Shown here: positions 22,646 through 33,855 of the stretch, piece by piece
Numbering within the stretch: position 1 is the first letter of the stretch
How the letters are laid out: every line of letters begins with the position of its first letter
The notes under the pieces: generated by a model
The model's database searches: none
Seen by the model: the letters and a program-made list of their open reading frames with translations, nothing else
Told to the model about the DNA's origin: nothing
Made by a program: the position numbers and the translations under genes
NCBI RefSeq assembly: GCF_033115175.1
Contig: NC_084837.1
Location: 72,997,266-73,061,265, forward strand
Direction: 5' to 3'
From: Lepus europaeus
Taxonomy: Eukaryota > Chordata > Mammalia > Lagomorpha > Leporidae
Length of the DNA: 64,000 nucleotides

Positions 22646-23634
22646 AGAATAGAATGTTTTTAAGTCATGAGAGCTTTTTAGTAGTTTTAACTCTTGCTTA
22701 TAACCACAGTTGCTTTAAAGCACTTTCAAATATCTGCACTTCTGATGTCACACTCAAACTAGATCTCTAATTCTCCCGCTGAAAAGTGAGTAGTACCATC
22801 CTTCCGACCTCAAACCAGACCGAGCCTCCACCAAAGCGCCTTCTTTTGAGCTGAGACAGTGTCCCTCTGGGCTCTGCTCTCAGTGTGTCATTCGCACAGG
22901 TGTCCCAGCAGAGAGAGAGTTCTGGGGTGAAAGTTTTAAAATGAGCGGGCTTCTGGGCTTCGCAGTATTCTTACTTTCAAGGTCGCAAAGTGAGAAGTCA
23001 AAGGCGACTGTGGTTTTTGAAAGCTCACGTTCCAGCCGCGCAGAGCACTTAGGGGCCACGGCTGCGTGCTGTCAACCGCGGCCAGGAGAAGGGAGTGATG
23101 CGTGCCTGAGTTCTCACCCAGCTGCTGTGACCTTGTGTTTCCCGTCAAGAGCCCCGATTTCTGACCGGTACCCCAGATTCGGAACGAGAAGTGACTAGCA
23201 GTGAATGCCTCTGGGGTTGTAATTCATTTGACTATAGTCCAATAAAGGAACTGCTGAGCCAATCCCATGTTGAAACAAGTGTTCTCTTCTTTTTCCCTTC
23301 TGTTGATTTATCTGTAACAGTAAAAAGGAAAGGGTCACACCCCCTAAGCAATTCTGTAGTAGAACATAAAATCCTGGTTGCTCCTCTGTGGAAATGCTCA
23401 CCCTTTGCCGGCCCCTCCTGCACCCTGAGAAATCATTGATACCGACGAGGTGTTTTTCTCTAAGAAAACGTGAAAAATGGAAAATCCAGTAACTAGAACG
23501 GGACCACACAGACATAAAGAAAGAGAAGACTTGCGAATTTGCCAGCAGGGGCAAGGCCACTGAGAACTTCATATTCGGGACTACGAATAAAGAGATAAAT
23601 AATAATAAAAAATAAAAAATAATAATAAAGTTCA

Positions 23635-23765
23635 GTCCTGGACTTGTGTGGCTTTGGGCAAGTCTCTGCGTCCCTCCGAGCCGGTTCCGTCTGCGAAGTG
23701 TGGAGGGTGGGGTTACTTACCTGACCTAGTGTCTCTGTGAGAAGTGCTCCGGAAATCAGACAACT
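23635..23765 (+). repeat. MIR fragment
   Basis: GTGGCTTTGGGCAAGTCTCT, then a CCGTCTGCGAAGTGTGGAGG and GAGAAGTGCTCCGGAA stretch, match MIR. Preceded by an (AAT)n-rich simple repeat at about 23600-23632. Confidence 0.6.
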
Positions 23766-23792
23766 CTCCACAGACTGGAATTGTTATTTTTT

Positions 23793-24042
23793 AAAAAAAG
23801 ATTTATTTTATTTATTTGAAAAGCAAAACAACAGGAGAGAGACAAAGCTCTCCCGTCTGCTGGTTCACTCCCCAGATGGTCACGATGGCACAGCCCGGAC
23901 CAGGGGGGAGCCAGGAGCCAAGTCTCCCACATGAGTGACAGGAGACCAAGTACTTGGGCCATTGTCCAGTGCCTTCCCAGGCCCCCTAGCAGGATGTGAA
24001 CTGGGGTGGCCCCACTGCACCTCGGTGCACGACGCCTGCCCC
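23793..24042 (-). repeat. C-repeat SINE, diverged
   Basis: AAAAAAAGATTTATTTTATT to GTGCACGACGCCTGCCCC. Several internal deletions. Confidence 0.8.
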
Positions 24043-24375
24043 TGAGCTGTCCCTGGGGTGGTTCATCCCCGCGTAGCACAGCTCAGGAGTTCCCGCGTGC
24101 TGCTCCGTTGAGTCAGTGAGGAGCTCCAGAACCTCACCAAAGTCTCTTTACCGTACAGCAAACGTAAAACAAAATTTCCTCCAAAGTTCAAGATCCTGCC
24201 TCCTTGGCCTCCAGAGCTGCTTTATAACCTGCCCTGTCACTGGGCCACTCAACGATGCACTGCTGCTGACTTCTGTCATTGAAATATTACAACAGAAAAA
24301 TGAGAGAAAGCGAAGTCCCAAAAGAAAAGAGTGGTCTTCCTCCTTTAAGTGGGCTAGTCAGATCCCGCACGCGAT

Positions 24376-24672
24376 TTTTTTTTTTTTTTTTTTTTTTGAG
24401 AGTTGAGGGTGATAGGGAGAAAGAGAGCATTCTCACCTGCTGATTTGCTCCCTAAATGCCAGTGATGGCTAGGGCTGGGCTAGACCAAAGCCAGAGAGCT
24501 GGGAACTCAGTCCAGGTGTCCCACATGGGTGGCAGGAACCCAGTGACTCCAGCCGTCACGATCGCCTCCCAGGGTCTACATTAGCAGGAAGCTGGAGTGG
24601 GAGCCAGAGGCACTCTGGTGCGGGGTGTGGGCATCTCCACCAGCAAGGTAGCCGCTAGGCCAGACGCCCAGC
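24376..24672 (-). repeat. Diverged tRNA-derived SINE
   Basis: T run, then CACCTGCTGATTTGCTCCCT, to AGGTAGCCGCTAGGCCAGAC. Confidence 0.75.
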
Positions 24673-24695
24673 TACACGGGATTGTAAGATGACTG

Positions 24696-24988
24696 ATGTC
24701 AGGGCGGGTGTTGGGGAACAACAGGTGAAGGCACTTGGGCTGGCCCTATCCCGCAGGCGAGCTCAGTCCTGGCCAATCCGTGCTTCTGATCCAGGCTCCT
24801 GCTCAAGTTTCCTTGGGTTTCTGCCACCCATGTGAAAGACGTGGGGTTCCTGGCTCCTGGCTTCGACCTGGCCTAGCAGCTGTTGAGGGCATCTGGGGAG
24901 TGAACAAGCACATAGAAGATCTCTCTTTCTGTCTCCCCATCTCTGTCTGTCTGCATTTCAAATAAATCTTTTTTTTAAAAAAAAAGAT
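24696..24988 (+). repeat. Diverged tRNA-derived SINE
   Basis: GGGCGGGTGTTGGGGAACAA to TTTCAAATAAATCTTTTTTT. Forms a head-to-head inverted pair with the copy at 24376. Confidence 0.75.
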
Positions 24989-26175
24989 AACTCATCTCAC
25001 AGGCATTTACAGTAATATTTAAAATAAGGGTGACATTAATCTCTCAGTCTCCGTTTTTCCCTCTGATCAGCCTCAATAGCTGAGTTAAGTTTTCATGAAG
25101 TTAACCAAGTTAGCTTGAGAGTTTTAATGAAGTTAAACAAGTCCCAGGCTTGTTTGCCAAGAGGCCACATCCTCAATACAGGGCGCGATTTACCAAAAGG
25201 CCAGCTCCGGCCGGGACCTGGCGTAACACTGGCTCCCGAGAAGGCGAGACGGAGAGGCTGAGCCGCCACCTGCCTTGCAGCTGAAGCGCCAGTGTGGGAG
25301 GAGACTTCCCTGGCTTTCCAATTGTCGGCCGCTTCAAAAGAAGGGTCTGGTTGTTTAACTGAATGCGGGAATCATTCACTTCGAATATTTTTGTGAAAAC
25401 ACCCTTTCAAAAAGAGCTGTGTGTGTCACTCAGTAATACCCACCGTCACCTTTGGCAATGCTTTGCTGTGAAAACCTCTACCTGCAGGGATGGCCCTCCC
25501 TGGCCCGAAGTCTTAGGAATGTTGAAGTAGCTACCACTTGGTGCACTTGATGCACCCCATCCATACGCCATGGTCTGTTCTAGGCAGACGCCATGGTCTG
25601 TTCTAGGCAGTTTGTCAGTGTCCTGGCATTTAATCCTAGATGCCCAATATCATTCTCACGACTCAATCGTTACCTCCTCTCCACAAATGTAGCGGATGCT
25701 GCTGCACTTACTGCTTGGATCCTGGTACTAGGAGTGCCCTCCGCTGTGAGCCCCTGCAGGAAACCCGAGGACGTGGCCGCTAACACAGGGACTCATGAAT
25801 GTGTGAGCCCAAAGGCCCATATCTCGGTCGAGCTTGGCACTGCTGGGAACGGCCCTGCTAGTGCCGGGGTTCCCCAGGGTTCAGCCAGGGAGCCAGCTCT
25901 GCAGGCTGACCGCCCCTTGCCCTTCCTGCAGGGGGCGCCTCTCCCACAGGTGCTGAGCCAAAGGGCGCTCCTTAATGATTCCCAGCCCACGCTGTGCCTC
26001 TGGGGCAAGGCCAGCTGTGGTGAGGCTACCATGTAAAATATAGGATCCCCAAGCTAAATTTTACCTGGACAGGGAAGTGGGGCCCGGACTCGGGCCAACT
26101 AGATAGTTGGCTGCCACCCGGATGTGGTTTGTGTGGAGATCATGAGCGCTGGAAAGAATGGGGAAATTCAAAAAT

Positions 26176-26514
26176 TAATTTTTTAAAGAATGATTTATTT
26201 TTTATTAGAAAAGCAGAGTTACAGAGAGAAGGGGTAGAGAGAGGTCTTCCATCCGCTGGTTCAATCCCCAAATGATGGGGAGTGCAATGGCCATGGCTGG
26301 ACGACGCAGAAGTTAGGAGCCTGAAACTCCAGCCAGGTCTCCCATGTGGGTGCCAGGGACCCAGGCACCTGGGCTGTTTTCTATTGCCTTCCCAGGAACA
26401 TTGGCTGGGAGCTGGATCAGAAAGGGAGCAGCCAGGATTCTAACCACTGCTCAGATGGGCTGCTGGCGTCACAGGTAGGGAAGGCTTAGCCGCCACACCA
26501 CAACAACGGCCCCT
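26176..26514 (-). repeat. C-repeat SINE, diverged
   Basis: AATTAATTTTTTAAAGAATG to ACCACAACAACGGCCCC. Confidence 0.85.
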
Positions 26515-26574
26515 AAATTAAGTTTGTCGGCAGACTCTGTGTAAGAGAACGGGTGTAAACACCGCGGGCTGTTA

Positions 26575-26785
26575 GAACCACGCAACTCTGCTGTTGTCCT
26601 TGAGACCAGCCGTAGACAATTTGTAAAGGAGTGGGCGTGGCTCGATTCCAGTAAATCTTATTTAAGGACACTGAAAATTGAGTCCTAAAAAATTTTTGTG
26701 TCACCAAATGTTTTTCTTTTAAACATTTAAAAATGAAAAACCCATTCTTAGCTTCTACATCATACAAAAACATACTGCTGATTTA
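26575..26785 (+). repeat. Old interspersed DNA repeat (copy 2)
   Basis: CCGTAGACAATTTGTAAAGG, GTGGGCGTGGCTCGATTCCA and TTTAAAAATGAAAAACCCAT followed by ATTCTTAGC match a widespread eutherian MER-type repeat. Opposite orientation to copy 1. Confidence 0.55.
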
Positions 26786-27023
26786 ATCCTGGTCACTTAT
26801 CCAGTTCCCTGCTAAGGTACCTGGGAAAGCAGCAGACAAGGGCTCAAGTACCTGCACCCCTGCCACCCACGAGGGAGACCTGGATGGAATTTCTGGCTCC
26901 TGGATTTGGCCTGACCCAGGAGCTGTTTTACTCATTTGGGGAATCAACCAGAAGATGGAAGATCTGTGTCTCTCCCACTCTCTCTCTTACTCTACCTTTC
27001 AAATAAGCCTTAAAAAAAAAAAA
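26783..27023 (+). repeat. SINE, 5' truncated
   Basis: CCTGGTCACTTATCCAGTTC to TTTCAAATAAGCCTTAAAAA. Confidence 0.8.
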
Positions 27024-27665
27024 GGTGAGGTTGGTGTTGTGGCCTAGCATGTAACAGCCGCCACCTGTGATGCTGACATTTCCTATGGATGCTGGTTTGT
27101 GTCCTGGCTGATCCATTTCCAATCCAGCTCCCAGCTAATGCACCTGGGAAGGCAACAGACGAGAGCCCAAGTGCCTGGGTCCCTGCACCCATGTAGGAGA
27201 CCCAGATGAAGCTCCTGGCTTAGCCCTGGCCATTTCAGTCATCTGGGTGTGAACCAGGTTTCTCTCTGTGTGTCTATCCCTCTTTCTTTGCAATTCTGAC
27301 TTTTTTTTTTTTTTAAAGGCAGAGTGGATAGTGAGAGAGAGAGAGAGACAGAGAGAAAGGACTTCCTTTTTGCCGTTGGTTCACCCTCCAATGGCCACTG
27401 CGGCCGGCGCATCACGCTGATCCGAAGCCAGGAGCCAGGTGCTTCTCCTGGTCTCCCATGCGGGTGCAGGGCCCAAGCACTTGGGCCATCCTCCACTGCC
27501 TTCCCAGGCCATAGCAGAGAGCTGGCCTGGAAGAGGGGCAACCGGGATAGAATCTGGCACCCTAACCGGGACTAGAACCCGGTGTGCCGGCGCCGCAAGG
27601 TGGAGGATTAGCCTGTTAAGCCACGGCGCCGGCCGCAATTCTGACTTTTAAATCAATGCACCACC
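27024..27665 (+). repeat. SINE carrying a nested antisense C-repeat SINE
   Basis: The + strand host (27024-27298: GGTTGGTGTTGTGGCCTAGC to TTTGCAATTCTGACTTT) contains a complete - strand C repeat at 27299-27634 (T run to AGCCACGGCGCCGGCC). After it GCAATTCTGACTTTTAAAT resumes: the 15-base duplication GCAATTCTGACTTTT is the target site. Confidence 0.9.
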
Positions 27666-27689
27666 ACTTGGGATGCCTGCCCCCATATT

Positions 27690-27800
27690 GAAATGTCTAA
27701 CCAGTTCAAATCGCGGCTACTCCATGCTTCCAATCCAGCTTCCTACTGGTGTGCCTGAGGGGTGGCAGATGATAACCTACCTGGGCGCTTGGGTTTCTGC
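27690..27800 (+). repeat. SINE fragment
   Basis: AATCGCGGCTACTCCATGCT and TTCCAATCCAGCTTCCTACT followed by GGGCGCTTGGGTTTC. Truncated at both ends. Confidence 0.6.
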
Positions 27801-27879
27801 TTTCAATTGGATTTATACACCTATGAATAATTCTATGTTAAGTAAAGAATTTGGCCAATGGTATTAAGTATAAAAAGAA

Positions 27880-28570
27880 AATAATAAACTATTCCTCAAC
27901 AGTCAAGACCAGGGCTGTTCAAGTCATTACTTCTCATAGTGTCAGTTTCACTTCTACAGGTTTCCTTTTAGGTGCTCTTAGTTGTCACAGATCAGGGCGA
28001 ACATAAGATAGTTGTCCCTTTGGGACTGGCTTATTTCACTAAGTATGATGGTTTCCAGATTCCTCCATTTTGTTACAAATGACCAAATTTGATTTTTTTT
28101 ACCACTGTGTAGTATTCCATAGAGTACATTTCTCATAATTTCTTTATCCAATCCTCCATTGATGGGCATTTAGGTTGATTTCATGTCTTAGCTATTGTGG
28201 ATTGAGCTGCAATAAACATGGAGGTGCAGATAATTCTTATTTCCTGATGTCATCTACCTTGGGTAAATTATGAGGAGTGGGATGGCTGGGTCATATGGTA
28301 GGGCTATATTCAGATTTTTGAGATATTGCCATACTGTCTTCCATAGTGCTTTCATCAGTTTGCATTCCCACCAACAGTGGATTAGGGTACATTTTCCCCC
28401 ACATCCTCCCCAGCATTTGTTATTGGTTGATTTCTGTATGAAAGCCATTCTAACCCAGATAAGGTAAAACCTCATTGTGGTTTTGATTTGCATTTCCCTT
28501 ATGGTAATGATCCTGAACATTTTTTCCTGTGTCTGTTGACCGTTTGGATTTTCTCTTTTGAAAAATGTCT
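27880..28570 (-). mobile_element. LINE-1 3' end (ORF2 C-terminus and 3' UTR)
   Basis: The - strand translates, with breaks, to L1 ORF2p C-terminal motifs: NNKCWGGCG, LIHCWWECKL, LWKTVWQYL, LPYDPAIPLL, and further on MPINGGLDKE and LETIILSEISQSQ. Stops and frameshifts make it a dead copy truncated at 5'. A C-repeat SINE lies at its 5' border. Confidence 0.9.
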
Positions 28571-28574
28571 GTTT

Positions 28575-28930
28575 AGGCCAGCGCCGCAGCTCACTAGGCT
28601 AATCCTCCGCCTGCGGTACCGGCACCCCAGGAGCTAGTCCTGGTCGGGACACCAGATTCTGTCCCGGTTGCTCCTTTTCCAGGCCAGCTCTCTGCTGTGG
28701 CCCGGGAGTGCAGTGGAGGATGGCCCAAGTGCTTGGGCCCTGCACCCGCATGGGAGACCAGGAAGAAGCACCTGGCTCCTGGCTTCGGATCAGCATGGTG
28801 CGCTGGCCGCAGCGCGCCAGCCACAGCGGCAATTGGAGGGTGAACCAACGGAAAAGGAAGACCTTTCTCTCTGTCTCTCTCTCTCTCACTGTGCACTCTG
28901 CCTGTAAAAAAAAAAAAAAAAAAAAAAAAA
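28575..28930 (+). repeat. C-repeat SINE (CTGTAA-A type)
   Basis: AGGCCAGCGCCGCAGCTCAC to a 20-plus-base A run. Includes a duplicated GCGCACTGGCCGCAGC-like segment. Confidence 0.95.
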
Positions 28931-29100
28931 TCATTGATTCCTTAGAACACCTTTGCAGCTCCCCTGTCCAGCACAGTGTCTGTTTCAGAGGCTTTTAAGC
29001 AAACACAAGGATTAGAATCCAGATCCTGGAATCCATAACTCTTGTAGCTACCCTTTTCAGTACAGAGTCTGCATCAGGGCCTCTTTAAAGCTATATAAAA

Positions 29101-29400
29101 AGGCCGGCACCACGGCTCAATAGGCTAATCCTCCACCTGTGGCACCGGCACACCGGGTTCTAGTCCCGGTTGGGGTGCCAGATTCTGTCCCGGTTGCCCC
29201 TCTTCCAGGCCAGCTCTCTGCTGTGGCCCGGGAGTGCAGTGGAGGATGGCCCAAGTGCTTGGGCCCTGCACCCGCATGGGAGACCAGGAGAAGCACCTGG
29301 CTCCTGGCTTCGGATAGTGCTGTGCGCTGATCTCTCTGTCTCTCTCTTTGTCTCTCTCTCTCTCACTGTCCACTCTGCCTGTCAAAAAAAAAAAAAAAAA
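29101..29400 (+). repeat. C-repeat SINE (CTGTCA-A type)
   Basis: AGGCCGGCACCACGGCTCAA to the A run, with a deletion before the pyrimidine region. Flanks AAAGCTATATAAAA and AAAAAGCTATATA form the target duplication. Confidence 0.95.
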
Positions 29401-30677
29401 AGCTATATACCAAAGTTTGGAATCCAAATCTTGGAATTCAAATTCCATAGAATCCTGTCATCAGTAATTCCCAAAAGTGGAGCTTTTATTTAGAAGCTCT
29501 TTAGTTCTCTGGAACAACTTTTGCAGCTCCCCCTTTCAGTACAGAGACTGTATCAGGGCATCTTTAAAGCTATACACAAAAGCCTGGAATCCAAATCTTG
29601 GAACCCAAAGTCCACAGAACTTTGCCACTCTTAGAAATCTCCTTGGCTGCCTTTAAATATCTGACCCTGTGTTAAAACATACGCGATAGGAATTTCACAG
29701 AGACATGTATCCAAGATTTCACATTTGAGGCACTTACTAAACCTTAAATAAACACCTAAAAACACAGGCAATGGAGTCTGACACTGAGACATAACTAGAA
29801 AATACAATGCATAATATCACACAATAGAGCAAATCAAATCTTTGGGATTAAGTTTTGCCATTAAAGTTAATACTATAGTTCTTTTGAGAACAGAGATCCT
29901 ACATGGGAAGTCAGTATACAGTGACTCCTGTTGTTAATTTAACAATTAACACTCTTACGTGTGATGTCAGTGATCACCCTTGGCTCTTGACATGAGCTGC
30001 CCAGGCCATGGAAGCCTTCCGAGTTCCACAAACTCCATCATTATTTGAACAAGGCCATACACAAAATGGAAGGTTTCTCCTCCCTCCAGAGAAAAGTACA
30101 TCTTTTGACAACCACTTTTTTCCACTGGGGTTGCACCCAGGGAGGTTCTCCACGTAGAGAATTTCTGCACAAGTATCTTGGCTTTCCATGCCTGAAATGC
30201 TCTTGTGGACTTTCTAGCCAGACCAGAATCCTTTAGGGCTGATCTTGAAGTCACTGAGTGCTGCTTAAAGCCATTGCCACTCTGAGTCTGCTGTACAGAC
30301 TGCTTCCCATGTGGGAGCATTTACTCCTCTTTAACTTTATTATTATTAGTAATAAACACTTAATCCTATTGAAATGATCACTCTAACACTTAATCCCCCT
30401 ATATGATCGCTTTAAAATTTAAGACGTTACCATTACCATCTAGCCCAAGGGATTTGCAATCCCATAGCAAATTTTAAACTGTACCCTTAGAAGTAGCTCC
30501 ATAAGAACGCATGCAGAGCTATACTGCTTTACAGTCTCTCTGTAGGACCTGAGAAAATAAGAACAGACACAGCTCTTCACGAGCTTAATTATTCTTGGGC
30601 ATTTTACATGGATATATTGTATTAGCTATAATTCATTAATTAGATCTAGTTGAAGGGTCTCCCAATTATTATTATTA

Positions 30678-31014
30678 TTTTTTTTTTTGACAGGCAGAGT
30701 GGACAGTGAGAGAGAGAGACAGAGAGAAAGGTCTTCCTTTTGCCGTTGGTTCACCCTCCAATGGCCACCGCGTTAGCGCGCTGCGGCCGGCGCACTGTGC
30801 TGATCCGTTGGCAGGAGCCAGGTGCTTATCCTGGTCTCCCATGGGGTGCAAGGCCCAACCACTTGGGCCATCCTCCACTGCACTCCCGGGCCACAGCAGA
30901 GAGCTGGCCTGGAAGAGGGGCAACCGGGACAGGATCGGTGCCCCGACCGGGACTAGAACCCGGTGTGCCGGCGCCGCAAGGCGGAGGATTAGCCTAGTGA
31001 GCCACGGCGCCGGC
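30678..31014 (-). repeat. C-repeat SINE (CTGTCA-A type)
   Basis: T run, GACAGGCAGAGTGGACAGTG to AGCCACGGCGCCGGC. GGGTCTCCCAATTATTA is duplicated at both flanks. A young-looking copy. Confidence 0.95.
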
Positions 31015-31369
31015 TGGGTCTCCCAATTATTAAGTGTTGATCTTTTAGGGAGTCTCCAAAAGAACAGATGTAGAGCTGCCCATAGTTAAATTACTTTTTA
31101 ACCTGGGGAGACAAAAGGTAAATAGGGCTAAGCTTTGGCCTAGTTATATTTCTGATCATTTACCCTAACCAGTAATCTGACATTTTAGTGTTACTATGCC
31201 TGTTATGGGGTTTAGTGTATATATCACACCAAGAAAATATAAACAAACCACTCAGTCTGAGAAATGTCATCTTATACTGTTATAATCCTGGCTCAGAAAC
31301 AAAAATAACAAAAAACAGGTAAAAAAAAAAAACCGTCCTGAATTCAATAATAAAAAACAGCTAATTATG

Positions 31370-31736
31370 CTAATACCACCTCAGGAACGAAAATAACAAA
31401 CAAAGGAAGAGAGGAGCAGCGTGGTGGGGGCAAGAGGCACGGAGTCACCACACAGACCCCGGGAGTCGGGTGAAAGCAGGCTTTGAGGTGAGCAGCCTGC
31501 AGACTCGTTTATTACAGTTGGTACAACAGCTTATATAGCCAAGACCAGCCAATCTGGTCAAGGGGCGGTCTATGCCCCAACCAATCACAGCCTGTTACCA
31601 GGCAGTTTCCAAAGCCATCCAATCACAGCCTGTTGCCAGGCAGGCTCCGTTGCCAGGTGGGTTTCAAAGCCATTCCTGAGTAACTGATGCTCGCTTGCCA
31701 GTGGCCACCTTGGCATGGCCTTCTCATTCCACTACA
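31370..31736 (-). repeat. Second, unrelated LTR abutting the truncated gag
   Basis: On the - strand it begins TGTAGTGGAATG exactly where gag homology ends. It contains two imperfect repeats around CAGGCTGTGATTGG, a TATATAAG box, then AATAAA and a C/T-rich tail, the U3-R-U5 order of an LTR. It shares no visible similarity with the LTR at 33469-33855. The left end is uncertain. Confidence 0.7.
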
Positions 31737-33277
31737 ACCCTTATGATTATGAGGCCGAAGAATATCTTTACAAGCTGGGTTGGCATTCTCAAAAGCGAGG
31801 TGCGTAACAAATGCACTTCCATTTTCTCCTGGGCCAACTAGTCTCTCAGCCGCAACATTAAGGCGCGAGACAAAATTACTATAAGGCTCGTTGGGCCCCT
31901 GTAGGATCTTAGCCAAGGAGGCGGTGACTGCTCCCCTTTGAGGAAGTTTTCTCCAAGCCCCTAATCCGGCAGAGTTAATCTGCACCAGAAGTCCATCAGG
32001 GAATTGGGCTTGTGAATTGTTGGAATTATATGGGGCATCTCCCAAAAGTTTTTTGAGGGTCCAATTTTTAGATGAAATTTTAGCAGAATTTCGCTGGGCT
32101 ATTTCTTTGCAAATTTGAACATAGTCGGCCCTCCATAGGACATAGTCACCTCCGCTGAGAGCAGCTCTGGCGAGAAAGTCCCAATCATTAGGTGTAAGCC
32201 ACCGGGCACTCTGGCTTTCCAGTAAGGCCTGAGTGTACGGGGCAGTGGGACCATATCGGGTGCAAGCAGTTTTAAGTTTTTCAATAAATCTGAGACTAAG
32301 TTTTTTATAGGGTGGCAGTTGCCCATTACCAGGTCCTTGATTGGGGTCCTGGTCTTCATCCTCCGACCCAGGTTCCTCACTGTCTTCCCCAGAGTGGTGG
32401 GGCGACTTTTCCTCAGCCGCATTTTCCCCATCAGCGGCAGGCTCAAAGCGACCTCCGGCTTGCCTCCTGGTTACAGGGAAAGCTAGAAGGGGTTGGGCTT
32501 TGGACCTGACTTCCCCTTGTTCAGGTTTTGTAAGGGGCTGCTCTAAGGCAAGGTGGCGGAGCTCCTCGTCGAGGGATTTTATTTCCTTAAGGAGCTGGAT
32601 GTGCTCTCGTCTGTGTTGAAGTGACTGTCGCAAGGCCGACAAGTCAGGCGCGGGAGGGTTAAGGTCATAGAGAGCCGGGGCACAAATGGGAGGGTGAGGG
32701 TGAGTATTGTACGGCGGGGGATTTTTAACACTTGGGGGCCAATCGGAATTATGGTAGCACATGGCCTCTTCCCCTGGGGCAGCTTCCTCGTCTGAATCTA
32801 GTTTGCCCCGGGTGGCAGGATATACTGGACTCGTTTCATTGGTAGAGGCCAAAATGGGCTCTTTAATTTCATCTTGGGGGTCATCATCAGTGGAGGGTAT
32901 ATCCAGAATGACGGATGGGCGTTTAGATGCGGGTTGGGAGGATTGCTGTAGCGTCTCCTCACCATCCCTTCCTAGGGCATCAATAGTCTTATCCAGGTGA
33001 CGGGTTTTTAGAATGTCATTAATCAGGTTCCAATATGAAAAAACCGTAATAGGCACCTTTGCGGGGCCAAAGGTTTCATGAAAATCCTTTAAACAACTTC
33101 CAACTCTTTCCCACTTGACCTCGTCAATTGTTCCTTCCTTGGGGAACCAGGGACACAAATTTTCTACATACTCAAAAATGCCTTTAGATCCTTATTTTTA
33201 ACCTGAACTTCTCGTGTCTTGAGGGCCTCCCTGAGACCCGAAATGAACATTTCCCGTGAAGATAATGCCTGTCCCAT
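31623..33277 (-). pseudogene. Partial betaretrovirus-like gag of an endogenous retrovirus
   Basis: On the - strand an ATG at 33277 starts a Met-Gly-Gln N-terminus (a myristoylation-type matrix start). This frame closes shortly after; the frame that continues the gag match differs by one base, the break lying in the T run at about 33174-33178. The second frame then stays open to 31623. It shows a PPPY late-domain motif in a proline-rich region, an acidic linker, and a capsid with a major homology region (QGPNEPYSNFVSRL). The gag match stops at about 31737 inside capsid, where an unrelated LTR begins. The last 37 codons and stop come from that LTR. No nucleocapsid zinc knuckles, protease, polymerase or envelope are present. 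The resemblance is to HERV-K/RERV-H type betaretroviruses. It is a defective remnant. Confidence 0.9.
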
Positions 33278-33449
33278 GGCCGTCACTTACCTTGAACCGT
33301 CTTCACTCCGCAGCGTTGACCAATGCTAATGATCTCGGGTGGGCAGTTCCGAGCCGGTCGCACAATCACTTGGATCCAAGTTTTCCTCCTGGAAGGCAGC
33401 GTTAGCCTCCAATCTTATAGGCACTCGAACCCCAAGGGCCGCACTCGAG

Positions 33450-33466
33450 CCCCACGTTGGGTGCCA
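33450..33466 (-). other. Retroviral primer-binding site, tRNA-Lys type
   Basis: The - strand reads TGGCACCCAACGTGGGG directly after the LTR. This is one base off the TGGCGCCCAACGTGGGG complement of tRNA-Lys(1,2) used by HERV-K-like betaretroviruses. Confidence 0.85.
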
Positions 33467-33468
33467 GT

Positions 33469-33855
33469 TGTCCCGTCCCGCGGGACATCAACTAGGAGCC
33501 GAGCACCTAAGAAGGAGAAATGAAGGGACAGGAGACACAAAGATGGCAGCAAGACAAGGGTCCTGATCAAGCTGCCATTTTTATTTTTCAACCACACACT
33601 TATATATCATAAAGGCAGGGTGTCGGGCAGGGGAAGGAGGGGCGTTTAGGAGGGCAGGACATCGGGCGGGGGAAGGAGGGGGAGCTTATCTTGTAGCTGC
33701 AATGCTTGTGCAAGTAGGGAAAAGGTCACAAGTGCAAGTAGGGAAAACATTACAGTCTTAAGGCACAAGGTCACACAAGGTTGCGTTATCAGTACTCTCC
33801 GGCCCTGCCTCAGTAGTTTCCCACTAAGAGGCCACATGCTGCGTGGTCCCTGACA
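33469..33855 (-). repeat. 5' LTR of the gag-containing endogenous retrovirus
   Basis: A 387-bp segment that on the - strand begins TGTCAGGGACC and ends GGGACA, giving short inverted TGTC...GACA ends. A TATATAA box (33606-33600) and an AATAAA (33585-33580) are visible. The primer-binding site follows after two bases. The matching 3' LTR is absent from the window. Confidence 0.85.

Larger units (their letters stand above)
28931..31369 (-). repeat. Unclassified retroelement-like block with internal diverged direct repeats
   Basis: Excluding two C-repeat SINEs (29101-29400, 30678-31014), this is 1.8 kb of AT-rich sequence without a recognised coding match. Three diverged copies of a unit contain CAGTACAGAG/GCATCAGGGC, TCTTTAAAGCTATA and GGAATCCAAATCTTGGAA (at about 28950-29040, 29050-29460 and 29515-29625). 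An open frame at 29967-30320 (-) has no recognised family. It may be L1 3' UTR or ERV-derived. Confidence 0.45.

Noticed and set aside
29967..30320. Open frame of 117 codons on the - strand
   Set aside because: It lies in a probable retroelement block, no family was recognised, and there are no surrounding coding signals.
31623..33855. Possible co-opted (domesticated) gag gene
   Set aside because: The frame is broken near its start and truncated in capsid, and its C-terminus is derived from an LTR. No sign of preserved function is visible without expression or conservation data.
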